From contig CAOLHI010000150.1 of NCBI GenBank assembly GCA_948474755.1, positions 1,054,001-1,118,000 of the forward strand: 64,000 bases of DNA, read 5' to 3'. The position numbers were made by a program, and so were the translations under genes. Shown in pieces: positions 49,801 to 60,329 of the stretch. The notes below the pieces were generated by a model that saw only the letters and a list, made by a program, of their open reading frames with translations, was not told the DNA's origin and ran no database searches. Source of the DNA: Ctenosaura bakeri. Lineage: Eukaryota; Chordata; Lepidosauria; Squamata; Iguanidae. Within the stretch, counting starts at the first letter, position 1. Every line of letters begins with the position of its first letter.

Positions 49801-50232
49801 TGCTACAGGAAATGCTGCCAATAGGTTTTCCACATATATGTTCAGTTTATCCCATACATGTTTTATCTGTGCACGAACATATAAAGGTGGAATATACACA
49901 TTGATCAGTACAAGTTGGGTCTTATTGAACTGAAGCAAAACTGCCAGTATATATTGGTCTAATGAAGGTAATCTAGTTACTTGTACCTGTAATAAGGTAG
50001 ATATCAATATACCTAGCCCCCCACAGAGCCTCCCACGTCCTGTGCCCGGTACAGCATCTAACGTAATTGTCTTATACCCTTCCATGAACAAATGTTCCGC
50101 AGCCCATGTCTCCTGAAGAAAAATTATATGATATCTAGATATGTAAGCTGAGAACGAAGGGTCTCTACTTCTAGATTTCCATCCTGCAATATTCCAGGTA
50201 ATAAAAGCCAGGGAGACAGCATTTGTTGAATG
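46874..50232 (-). pseudogene. LINE ORF2: endonuclease, reverse transcriptase, CCHC knuckle
   Basis: It encodes the enzyme that nicks the target and reverse-transcribes the LINE RNA. In order: endonuclease motifs ITWNIAGW, IIFLQETW, AGDFNARTG, LLDYVGIS and ESDHFPV (about 50190-49460); a linker; RT motifs IIPIYKKGN, NFRPISLLSQ, AAFIDFKSAFDS, KGVRQGCVLAPLLFN and LLYADDAVIL (about 48600-48000); and a C-terminal CPCNTGVVETTIHVLLYC, a CX1CX9-10HX4C-type knuckle near 47060-47130. The frame begins directly after the ORF1 TGA with no ATG before the first endonuclease motif; the first ATG is at about 50085. Two lesions are seen: TAG at 48619-48621, where a Trp is expected after IPKD, and a frame change near 47735-47755. 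Total length is about 1,120 codons. The copy is inactive as it stands. Confidence 0.9.
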
Positions 50233-51716
50233 TCATTCAGCTTCATCCATCATGGGGGCTAATGCAGGCAATTCTTGTTGGCTCATGGCTCCTGCATTGT
50301 CTGTTACTGAATTATGGTAGCTTGGAGCAGGTGTCTGAATATCCTTTGACTTCGTTAAGGGGTCATGTAGGGACTGTTGACCTACTGTCTCTATTTTTTG
50401 TGAGTCATCACTCTCATCTCCTATCACTGTGGTCAGATCAATTAGATCTCCAACCGGCTGGCTAGATAAAAATGTAGTTGGGCTCTTCGAACTGGAGCAC
50501 CTTCTTCTTTTTTTCCTCTTTATTGGATTTGAGGATTCAGGAGTTGTACATGTCGGTGGCTCACCAGAAGGACAGCTGGAAGATAATAGGTAGTTAATAG
50601 ACACTGCAGCAGTAGATACTGACTGCAGCACAGTTTTAACTGCCTCTAGTTTGCACAATATGGTTTGTTGTTCCTCAGTGGAGAGAGTACCAAACATCTT
50701 GATAAGGTCTTCCTCATCCTCCATGGGATCATCTGTTATTTGCATTTTCCTGATGATTAAATCATTAATGTTATTTCTCTGGTGTAAACCTTCTCTTGGT
50801 CTTTGGGCTGCTGGGGTAGTCTGCTGTATCAAGGATTGCTTACTAGGCTCATAATCTTCGATGTTTATATCAACCTCCTGTACATGTTTAGATCTCTTCC
50901 TATAGCTTAACAGCGGTTGTACAATATTATTATGAAAAACACGAGTAGGTATAATTAAGAATCTCCTTAGCAATTCCCTTCTTTCCAAAATTAATGCAGG
51001 AAGGGCAAAATGCTTACATGTCAATATTATTCTTTCAAAGCCATGCCATCTGGGGAGCCAGGAGATTCCAGTTATCTCTCTAGAGTATATCCTTCGTTGG
51101 AGGAGTTGTGAGAGTGAATAAAGTACTACTCGTTTGTTGAACCATTTCCCCTCATTAAGAGGGTTGATTGCAACCTGAAGTAGAATCCTATGCCGCTGTA
51201 ATGTTAATTCGTCCCTGTTATTTTTCTTACATGTGATATCTCGTACCACATGTGTGGGCTGGGGATATTCAGCAACCTCAGAGGTTGGCTTCACAGAGGG
51301 TTTTATTACATGCTTTCCCATTATGTCCTTGAGTTCATCTATTTTTCGATTGATATCTAGTAGCTTTTCAAAAATTGCAATAACTGTTTTGGCTGTTAAA
51401 AGGCAATTCTTAGCCATCAGTTCCAAGCCCGCATTTGACTTACTTGTGGTTTTTAAGGTATTCTCTCCTTTAATTTCTGAAGAGCCTTCTTCAACAGAAT
51501 AAGAAAAATCATCTGCTTTCCATTCAGACGAGACATAGGATTTATCCATAAGGTTTGTATGTGTAGGTGAGGAGTACAAAAGGGAAGAGGGCTTGTTTTT
51601 TGGATCTTCATACTGGAAAAACTCCTCTAGCCTTTGTTGTCTAAGAGTAACTGCCGCCTCTGCAATTTCATTAGGCTCAGAATCTCTCTCTGTGACTTCT
51701 CAGACTCACTCCCCAT
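50233..51716 (-). pseudogene. LINE ORF1-like protein, one frame change near its start
   Basis: This is the nucleic-acid-binding protein of the LINE, or the N-terminal half of a single polyprotein. The main frame is open from 51700 to TGA 50235-50233, with an in-frame ATG at 51549 (438 residues). A longer start is likely: ATG 51716 gives MGSESE, and a one-base shift near 51699 leads into VTERDSEPNEIAEAAVTL of the main frame, for about 494 residues. The central part (51200-50930) has KRVVLYSLSQLLQRR...ISWLPRWHGFERIILT...LERRELLRRFLIIP. That looks like the RRM/CTD-type fold of LINE ORF1 proteins, which is inference. The C-terminal third is acidic and Ser/Thr-rich with a basic run KRKKRRR (nuclear signal-like). 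The stop is followed in the same frame by ORF2. Confidence 0.8.
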
Positions 51717-51984
51717 TTTAAACAACTCCTTTTTTCCTTTTGGGCTCTTTCTCTTCCTCTTTAGCCTTTTTCCCATTCCTGCCTTGTTGCAGTCGTTATT
51801 TATAGTTATTTATAGTTATCCGAGGCTTAACTCCAGCTATCTGTCTCCAATTAAGCCTGGATACACTAAAGTTTAACCAAGAAACTCCTACAACTGATAA
51901 GCCCTTTTAAAATAATTAAAATTAAAAAATCAAGAGCTCACTGAAACGCTGAGACGCTGCCTGCGGCCATCTTTTTCTCTTGGC
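51717..51984 (-). other. LINE 5' UTR
   Basis: The sense strand starts GGCCAAGAGAAAAAGATGGCCG at the edge of the target duplication and runs about 270 bases to the ORF1 start. A short GTTATTTATA-type direct repeat lies at 51794-51815. The intact edge supports a full-length 5' end. Confidence 0.7.
51964..51973 (-). promoter_or_regulatory. YY1-like site at +12 to +21 of the LINE
   Basis: The sense strand reads AAGATGGCCG, close to the YY1 consensus AAGATGGCGG. It begins 12 bases from the element's 5' end. In human L1 a YY1 site at about the same place sets the transcription start. Function here is inferred from motif and position only. Confidence 0.5.
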
Positions 51985-52772
51985 CTTGTAACCCAATGTT
52001 TACGGGGTCAGGCCAAGTCAAGAAGCAAACCATGTTGGAAATAATGAATGATCTTTATTAAATACAGGCACACAATGTAAGCAACACACGCACACAGATG
52101 ACTAAGGAAAATAAAGGTGTGAGTATGATAGCGGGATTTTCAGAGGGATAGTTGATTCAGGTGATACGAAACCTGTTCCTGAAGCCCAGAAAGAAGATAG
52201 AGAGTGATGCTGGGGTTCGATGCATCTCAGCATGTGGGGCTGAGGGGAAGCTCACCAAGCAAAGTGGCAGCAAGGTGGTCTGGAACTCAGGAGCGATCCG
52301 AGGAAGATCTCGGAAACAGGAGTTTTTATAGAGGGAAATGTAACTGCAGGCTATGCCATACTTGGGGAAAACAAGGCGTTTCAGGAGAGGGACAAAGCTT
52401 TGGAAAGGTAAAAATTTAGCATGATTAAGTTAAGTCCGAATTGACAAAGAGTTAGCCAGTATGCAAATACTCAGTGCTTGGCAGTTGAGTATTCAGTTTG
52501 CCAGGTTGCCTGCTTGGGGCAGGGAGTCCTTTGTAAACAGTGTGCATACATAATCAGGGTGTTTGCAGAGAGGTCTCCTAAAGCAAGGATCTGGCTATTT
52601 CTGGCCTGCCTGGGTGGAGAATGGAATGTTCAGCAATTAGTGGTCGAGCCTAGTTCTGTGCTTGTCTGGGGGCCTCACAAACACGTGGAGAGCGGTGGTG
52701 GAAGACAGCCAAGTTATTGATATCAAAATGATATCTAGGGGTATCTCCAAGTAGGCCTAAACTGCAGTAACA

Positions 52773-53870
52773 ACTGCCTTTGACACCATTAAGAAAACTC
52801 TAATGAGCGCACCAGCCTTGGGCTTACCAGACCTGGCAAAGCTTTTTGAACTGGTCATTCATGAGAGACAAGAGATGGCAGCAGGAGTGCGAACCCAGTC
52901 TTCTGTGAACTGGAAGAGACCAGTGACATACTACTCCAACCATATAGACAGTGCAATGAAGGGCTCCCTATGTGCCTGCAAGCTGTTGCTGCCACTGCCT
53001 GTTTGGTAGAAGAAGCAAAGAAAGTGATAGTAGGCCAGTCCATGGTAGCGTCAGTGCCACATGCAGTCCTTACCATCCTAGAGCAAAAGGAAGAGGGGGT
53101 GTCAATGGCTGATACCTGGTCGCATCACAAAGTGTCTAGCCATATTGTTGAATAACCATGATACCCAGTTAACTGTGACTAATACCTTGAATCCTCCACC
53201 ATGACTGTACTGAGACTATTGAAACTGTCTATGCCAATTGCCCTGACCTAAAGGATGTGCCTATAAATAATGCAGATGTCAACTACAAAGTTGGCAGTGG
53301 CTTCATGCATGGTGGTCATTGTAGAGCAGTAGTCACCCTGTGGGAAGCCATCCAAGTCAAGCTATTGCCATCAACCACATCAGCCCAGAAGGTGGAGCTC
53401 ATAGCTCTGACAAGCTCTAGCCAAAGACCAGACTGCTAATATTTTTACATTGTCCAAGTATTCCTTTGGAATGCTGCAAATCCATGGAGCTTTGTGAAAG
53501 CAAACAGGTCTGCTCAATGCAGCTGGGAATGCCATCAAGCATGCCCTGCAGATCCTGGCACTCCTATGGGCTGTCTACCTTCTGAGGCAGGTGGCAGTGA
53601 TGCATTGCAAGGGCCATCAAAAGGGAAACACCACAATCATCCAAGGAAGTCAGCCAGCAAACAATGCAGCAAAGCAAGCAGGAATTCAAAAGTATGAAGA
53701 AGGAGCCATCCAGGCACTGCTGATTCCACAATTGGATATCTTTAATGTTAAACCATACTACATGGACAAGGAACAGCAACTAGCAAAAGGGTTGAAGGCA
53801 ACCAAAGATGGAAAGGGCTAGTGGATAATGCCCCAAAAGAAAATTCTCATACCATGCAAGACACATCCTT
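52773..53870 (+). pseudogene. endogenous gammaretrovirus-like pol, RNase H part (decayed)
   Basis: It continues the relic at 45840-46610. The first part (52803-53009 frame) is the RT connection with an APALGLPDLAKLFEL block. RNase H follows with a SAQKVELIALTSSSQ block (about 53379-53425) and a C-terminal CKGHQKG block (about 53607-53627). The frame then runs toward the start of integrase (to about 53870). Stops and frame changes occur throughout. The orientation matches the RT part and the break falls exactly at the LTR's ACTG duplication. No function is expected. Confidence 0.85.
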
Positions 53871-54665
53871 GGGGTGTTTACTTCGTTGAAATTATCTCTT
53901 GGGATCTTTTCTTTCTGGCTGGAGCTAATAAAAGAAAAACTTCTGGATTTCCGCCTTAGTGTGTGGCTTAATTGGCTAGTCATGCTCCAAGATTTACCTG
54001 TGTGTTGGTGCCTATACTCAAACAACTATAGCATGCTGACTCTTATGTTTTTCTGTTGTTTTTTTTTTCATTTGGTGGAAATCCATTGTCTTTAGAATAA
54101 TAAAATACTATAAGTTTCCTGAAATTCCTTTCATAAAACAGAACTATGCTGCAGTACAGCTGTTGTCCATTTCTTCTGATCCTCCACTTTTCTTATCCTC
54201 ACATTGTGGTACGTGACTGCATTGACTGAATGCTGTTCAAAAGCAGTTGAACAAGATGGGATGCAGACTATGGTAATTACATTTGATCTCATTGAACTAT
54301 ATGGATCTTAAATTTCATTTCACTAAGATTAAAAAAAAAAATCGAAGCAAGAAGTTTCCCTATCTCTGTTTCTGTCATTTTTTAAGGTCAGGATGGGCTA
54401 TATGTGGTCTGAGGACCACATGTATCTCCTCCCTTTTGTGTTTACCCTCCCCCCATACCTGTTGCTTCTCTTCTGGATCCCCCTTGGGTATTAGCCTGAG
54501 AAGAGAGACTGTGACATTTTGCAAATTAATTTTTATGATTCTCTGAATGCCTTTTCTGTTGTAGCCCAGGGGAAAAATATTACAAAATATATAACGTAAA
54601 TCACTTTTGCCTAACATATCCCAGCAGTTTCGATAAGATGATAATTCATTGCCTTATTTTATGTC
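53871..54665. other. non-coding DNA downstream of the pol relic
   Basis: GCTAATAAAAGAAAAACTTCTGG near 53924 could be a poly(A) region of an LTR. I saw no paired LTR and no integrase core or env that could be read. Confidence 0.35.
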
Positions 54666-54800
54666 CATCCCATAGAAAGTTGCCTTATGCTACCTCAGAT
54701 CATCGGTCTATTTAGGCCAGTTTTCTTTACACTGCCTAGCAAAGTTTCAGAGGTGGGTTTTTCCAAATGATATCAGGGCATGAAGCAGGACTTACTACAT
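54666..54800 (-). repeat. Squam1-like SINE fragment
   Basis: CCATAGAAAGTTGCCTTATGC, CAGATCATCGGTCTATTTAGGCCAG and CACTGCCTAGCA..GTTTCAGAGG match the body of a common squamate tRNA-derived SINE. The end with the tRNA-like promoter is not recognisable. Confidence 0.65.
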
Positions 54801-54804
54801 CCAA

Positions 54805-57800
54805 CCTGAGTAATCTAACACTAAGTATGGTAGCAGCACAGAGATAAATTTGTATGCTTCTGGTACCATCAGTGTCTGGACTCCTGAGTAGAAGAGAGTG
54901 GATCATGAATTCTGTGTGAGAGATGTATGGATTCTGGCTTTTAAAAGGGTCAGTGCTGGGGGCTGAACTTTAGAAAGGCCAACGTGTTCTAGGGAAAAGC
55001 TGTTTCAGGAAGAAAACAGCTTCCACAACCACTCTTCCTTGGCTTGCAACAAGAAATCCAAGCACCCTAAATATTGTAGTCCATTCTTTTGTTCTTACCA
55101 CAGAGGGTACCTTGTGCTTCATCAACAACAGAAATATATTGGATGGTCAAACTATGGATAGAAAAAGTATTCAAAAGTATTTGAACATGAAAGTGGATTT
55201 CCTGAGCATCAGGAAATCTGGATGAGGAAAAGCCTGTACAGATGAGAATATTAGCGTATCAGGACTTTTTCTGTGAGAAAAATGAAGAAAGCAGATGTCT
55301 TGCTCAGGAAACATGGTTTTCTGAGCAATAAATTGCATTTCTGCACACACACAAAAATGTTTTTGACGCAAAAACTTCTGTTTTCTGTGCAAAAACCCCC
55401 ATATTTCTTCCTCTTCAGAATAAATCCTGAACTGTAAAGTATCCCCATAAATTGCAGTTTTAGAGAACTTTTCTTGCAGTGGGAGAAAAAAATGACAACA
55501 TTATTTCTTCTTGCCAAACAAGAACAAATCTGTGAAGATTTGCATCCCTTGGTTGAATGCAACACATCCCACAACCCCCTCTTTAATACTTTGACTGCAG
55601 TTTCTTTGGTAGCAAAGACAGGACTAGATTAAGAACAACTCCATTAATCACAGAATTCTGCTTCAGATAAGGACTAGTGTAAAAATCCACACCAGTATAT
55701 AAATAAAATATGTAGCACATATTTACAGAAAGGCTTCCAGTATCTTAATCCACCTGAGAGGGCAATGGAGTTCACATCCTTGTTTGCTGAATGAAGACAT
55801 GAATAAAATTTGCTTTTTTAAAACTAGGTTGGCAGGCAAATGTTTATCAAAGCCCAGGTAGAACAAAATGCTCCAAATCTATAGGTCCATACACAGTCAA
55901 CAAGCAAACAAACGAGCAAATAGATATAATTTCAAAGTTCAATTTCCCCTTTCATATTAAATAATGTTTAAAAAAAGTAAGTGAAATGATGTCATCCATA
56001 ATTATAATTTATATAGCAATTTTTACTTGAATGCTAAAAATGCTTCACATATGTTATTTGCGTAATCCAGACAAGTTTGTATATTACGACAATTTTATTC
56101 AATAAGTCAGCACTGGTTTTACTAAACTGTTGGTGAGGAGCTGGAACAGAGACACAGCTGCTAATACAGACTTACAAAACATACAAAAAAATATATGAAC
56201 AAGACATATTTCAACAGATTTACAAGAAAGACTTGTCCCCAAAGAATGAAGTACAGAGTGCTTTTTAGAGTATTCCAGCCAGCTGTCGTATTTGTCACCA
56301 CCTCTTCTACCCATCCCAATTTTCCAGGTTTTCCCTCAGCACATATTGGCTTTCATCCTGTTGGTTGAGTAGATTCAGTCACACAATTGTTTAGCATTTA
56401 GTGAACTGACAGATTTAATGGATTTTGTAGTTATATTCTATTGTAGTCAAGACTAAAAGAGAATGTAGGCCATTAAGTATTGCATGGCTACTAAGCGTGC
56501 TCAGTTTTTACTTGCTATTTTGCAGTTCCGTCCCTTTCTTTTGAAACTCAGAGAGGAATTTATGGTTAGTATGTTGAGTTTATATAAATTATGAAATTAC
56601 ATAAATGGAAATAGAGCAAATAATAGAATGCAAAAAACAGACGATTGAAAAATATGTTAGAAAAAAATTAATTAACTTGGTCAAATAAGACTATTTAAGT
56701 ATTATTAAGTGTCATATCTACTGAAACAATCATTAAGTCAAAAATTCTACAAGTCAGTTTTAATATTGGGTCAAGTTGTGAAGCCTTGGTAAGATCAGAG
56801 AAATCCTTCAATAAATCCTTCTGGGAAAGTATACAGTCATGTGGATGAAAATTATGTAAGCAGGAGGTCATGTTCAATTAACCTGTGCTAATATTGCCAT
56901 AGTAGATAAGGAAAATTAAGTGGACATCAGAGGCCAAATTAAACTCTGGAGTAAGTCCTTTGGCTCTTCTAGATTAATCTTTAAAAAAAGAGTGAATCTC
57001 CTCAATTATCCCCAGTATAGAAATACTGCAGAACTTATTTCCCATCATGGCTAGCAAGCCATCACAAAATCTGTTCTGAGATTACTATATGGACAGTGTA
57101 CCTTCTGGTGAATCCTTCTGGCATCACACTCATAGAGTGCCATGTAAACTGTAGCAGAAAGCCAGTGATGTCATTACTTGTTTGCCAAAAATCTGGCACA
57201 CAGGTTTGCAAGGCTCTGAGTGCGCAGGGTCCTTTATCCACAAAGGAGAATTAAGTTTTGTATAAAAATGTACCTATGGATACATTTTTATGGGTTTTAT
57301 GGGTTCCTGATCATGTACAGAGGATCTTTTGGTAAAACAAATGTTTCCACTGTTGGCCAGAGGCTCTGCAGATGTGAAATCCAGTGCTCTGTGATTCATA
57401 TCTCTCTGCATCAGAGTGGTTCTAGAGCTAATTCATTGGCTGCCAGATGGCCTGAGTTGAGATGGCAAGCACAACTCACATCCAATGCCTTGGTGCAGAA
57501 GCTTTCAACCTGTTTAAAGGGATCTACTTCCCACCCATAATTACAACTAGTAGCATGAGACATCCACTGTCCTTTTAAATTAAACAGATGCAAGATGACT
57601 TCAGAGACAATAGATTTCTACCTTTGCACCACAATTAGAATTGATCACTGCTATTGGTCATGTGGGGGTGGTAAAACAACACCTGCTAAAATTCTGCTCT
57701 CTGTACAACTGTTTTTCATAAACTGATTTGGAGAGTCTTCAGTGCTCAGGAGAAATCTACCTTTATGACTGTTATTAGCCCTACCATCTTTCTCTTTAAA

Positions 57801-57814
57801 CCCAATCAACCATC

Positions 57815-57816
<2 letters not shown>
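54805..57816. other. non-coding DNA, possible old repeat at 55180-55550
   Basis: No gene is supported. At 55180-55550 many TTTCTGTGCAAAAA/CAGAAAA-type words recur and the segment ends near GCATCCCTTGG. It may be an old interspersed element related to 34190-34370 and 41990-42290. Confidence 0.4.
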
Positions 57817-57874
<58 letters not shown>

Positions 57875-57877
57875 AAA
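57817..57877. repeat. (GAAA)n microsatellite
   Basis: About 15 perfect GAAA units. Confidence 0.97.
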
Positions 57878-59105
57878 TGTTATCAATGCACTAATTCCTT
57901 TTCAGTTGGACTGTGAGTCACTTGAACGGCCAAATCAAATCTAGGAAGGCCGATGTCACAGAGTAAGGATGTGCAAGGATGTGCTTTCCAGGTATTTTTG
58001 GATGCAACACTCACCATCCTTCAGTATTGATTATGCCAACAGGACTAATTGGAGTCCTGTACCATAATAGCTGTACCACAATAGCTGGAAGACCACCAAT
58101 TTTCTATGTCTGCCTTAGAGCTTTATGGTGAGCACTGTGGCAGCAAACACATGTAGTTTAACATCAAAAATGGCTTATCTGCATTTTCCATACTTTTTAT
58201 GCTCCAATTCTGACAGTAGGTAAGTGGATAAAATTCTGGTGGGGCAGTTACAATTTTAGGTGAATGACAACAGCCAATCTAGATGTTACATATCTTATAA
58301 GAAAGTAAAGCATTTTTACTGGCCTATATGAATTGTTGTGGGAAAATGGAGAAAAGAATCAGAGGAAAGAAGGAAAAAGGGGGAGTGGGAGAGAGAAACA
58401 TCCAAGATCTTTATAACAACATGGAAACAAAGTGCTAGGGATCATTTTGTCATTACAATTATAACAATCAACAAGTAGGATCAATATTCATCAATCCACT
58501 CTTACTGTCTGCTACATTTGTTTTGTTTTGTTCTTTTGGTATGGTCATTGAAGATGTCATTTTGTTTGTAACGTTATGTACATTTTTGGTCTATTGACAT
58601 CATAGTTCATAACCATAGAATAAACTCTTCTTCTTCTTTTTTTTTTTTACTTTATAAATAAATAATACCATGTTCTGATTAAAGCCTTTCAGGTTTCACA
58701 GATTTACTTATGATTTTGCAATCATGAAGGAAAGGAAAGTGTTGCAGACCAGAAGAAAGAAAGAGAGGGTGGAGGAAGAAAAGCTTAAGCGAGACACAGA
58801 AGATGACTTTATAAGAGGCTTGCTTTACGAGCTTTTTCAAATACTTTCTACACATCTCAAGACTTTGCTCACCAGTCATAAAGGGCAGAAGCTAGTTGCC
58901 CGTTTTTTGGGTTTTTTTTGGAAGTTGAGTTCATAGGGTAAAAGCAATATTCCCTATTTAATAATTAAAACAGAGGTGTATGAATGGATAGCCATAATTA
59001 TACTTACTTTATGAAACCCATTTGAAATTGTATCCATCTTGACTGATTTGAAAAACACCTAGATGGTCACCTGGATGGCCACCAGGTTAAAAGGTTCCAA
59101 CCCTG

Positions 59106-59108
<3 letters not shown>
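57878..59108. other. non-coding DNA
   Basis: No gene or clear repeat seen. The frame 58724-58936 is a Lys/Glu-rich chance frame. Confidence 0.4.

Positions 59109-59160
<52 letters not shown>
59109..59160. repeat. (TTA)n microsatellite
   Basis: About 17 ATT units, possibly grown on an old LINE tail. Confidence 0.95.
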
Positions 59161-59679
59161 GCAAAGTTCTTAATTTAGATTTTGTTTTGAAGGCTAAATG
59201 GTGGTCCACATTAATCATGCATTTTTAACATCTTGCTTAACCCTGGCCACCTGTTGTTTTTATGAAAAAACAGACATGTGAGGCCCTGATCAGCACTGCA
59301 GGAAGGCGATCAGCCCTTTTTTTCATGTGATGGTCCCTTTCAGAACCTCTCTGCTCCAGCTGCATGTTGCTGATTGTGTGTTTGACTTGCAAAGAAAAAA
59401 ATAAAGTATTTATATATGTAGAACTTAGTGAGCATATCCAAAAGCCAGCACATACAATGCTTTACATTCAAAGGAGAATGAAGAGTTATTTAGCATAATA
59501 GAAGGTATATATCTGTAGTGAATGAAATTTAGAAGGGGAAAATATAGATTTATTCTTTAACTTGTTATCTGATAAAAGCAGACTGTTAAGTGAAATAACC
59601 TCCTAAGAGATGTGATGGAAGCCAAAAGGTTGGCCAAATGCAAAGGGAAAAAAAATGGGGGCAAATAGTAAGTTAACAT
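59161..59679. other. non-coding DNA
   Basis: No gene or repeat boundary seen. Confidence 0.4.
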
Positions 59680-59911
59680 GGGAGCCAGTGTGTTGTACTG
59701 GTTTGAGTGTTAGACTAGAACCCTAGGAAACCAGGGTTCAAATCCCTGTTTTGCTACAGAAACCCACTGGGTGATTTTAGGCAAGTCACACTCCCTCAGC
59801 CTTAGCAAAAGCCAAGGGTAAACCCAACAAATATTGCCAAAAAAATCCTGTCATAGGTTTGTCTTAGGATTGCCATAAGTCAGAAATGACTTGAAGACAC
59901 ACAGCAACAAA
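59680..59911 (+). repeat. Sauria-type SINE, full length
   Basis: A tRNA-derived SINE. The 5' part holds an A-box-like TGTTGTACTGG (59691-59701) and a B box GGTTCAAATCC (59735-59745). The body follows with CCCACTGGGTGATTTTAGGCAAG, CACACTCCCTCAGCC and AGTCAGAAATGACTTGAAGACACAC, ending in an (ACA)n-like tail. The 3' end resembles that of BovB LINEs, the usual source of reverse transcriptase for this SINE group. It is moderately diverged from the consensus I remember. Confidence 0.9.
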
Positions 59912-59914
59912 GTA

Positions 59915-60329
59915 AAAAGAGAGTACTAATCAAGGATATTGACTGAATGACAATATAGTTCTTTTTCCAAAGGTTTTTCTTTTGTTGTTGTTAGAAGATA
60001 GATCGTAAACAACTTAGAAATGAGTGTGCTTGATATATCTGCTAAGGCAGATGGAAAGATTACAAAGGAACTATTGAGAATTTTCCTGTAATCAGAGAAT
60101 GTACGCTGGGATTTTCTCAAAAGTGTAGGGAAACTTTCTGAGTTGATATAAGAGTAGTTTTCAAGCCTGACAGGTCACTATTAAATACTCTGGAATACAC
60201 TCAAATGACAAAGAGAATAGTAGCATCTTGCCCTCCCCTTGAAAATTTATTACAACTGGCACTGTGCATCTCCCTCAGTGTCATAAGATGAGAAGCGAAA
60301 AGAGAAGACATACAACATTATAGCCTAAT
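59915..60329. other. non-coding DNA
   Basis: No gene or repeat boundary seen. Confidence 0.4.

Larger units (their letters stand above)
46746..51984 (-). mobile_element. full-length LINE, 5.24 kb, endonuclease type (clade not assigned)
   Basis: It is bounded by a 13-bp target duplication. In sense (minus) order it has a 5' UTR of about 270 bp, an ORF1-like frame, an endonuclease-RT-zinc knuckle frame, and a 3' UTR of about 130 bp. The 3' UTR ends AATAAAGTGTCTGTCTGTCTGTCC plus a short A tail. It is not L1, CR1, L2 or BovB as I know them. Features such as RQGCVLAPLLFN and a YADDAVIL box suggest an Ingi/Vingi- or Jockey-like group, but that is a guess. Coding lesions are few: one shift near the ORF1 start, one nonsense and one shift in ORF2. 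The copy is therefore fairly young. Confidence 0.9.
46611..52772 (-). mobile_element. solo LTR copy 6 (about 910 bp, TSD ACTG), split by a LINE
   Basis: The two pieces are 46611-46745 and 51985-52772. The plus strand begins TGTTACCCTG and ends GCAGTAACA, with ACTG at 46607-46610 and 52773-52776. With the LINE and one 13-bp duplication removed, the length is about 910 bp, as in copies 4 and 5. On the minus strand CTATAAAA (about 52324-52331) precedes AATAAA (52055-52060). It is closely related to copies 4 and 5 (e.g. TCAGCATGTGGGGCTGAGGGGAAG). It lies inside the retroviral pol relic, in the opposite orientation, so it is not that provirus's own LTR. Confidence 0.92.

Noticed and set aside
50101..50200. 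A frameshift between the first two endonuclease motifs of the minus-strand LINE
   Set aside because: Careful re-reading of the reverse complement shows one continuous frame from ITWNIAGW to IIFLQETW.
46611..52772. A provirus whose LTR flanks the pol relic
   Set aside because: The LTR lies inside pol in the opposite orientation with its own ACTG duplication, and the same LTR family occurs elsewhere without this pol. So it is a later insertion.
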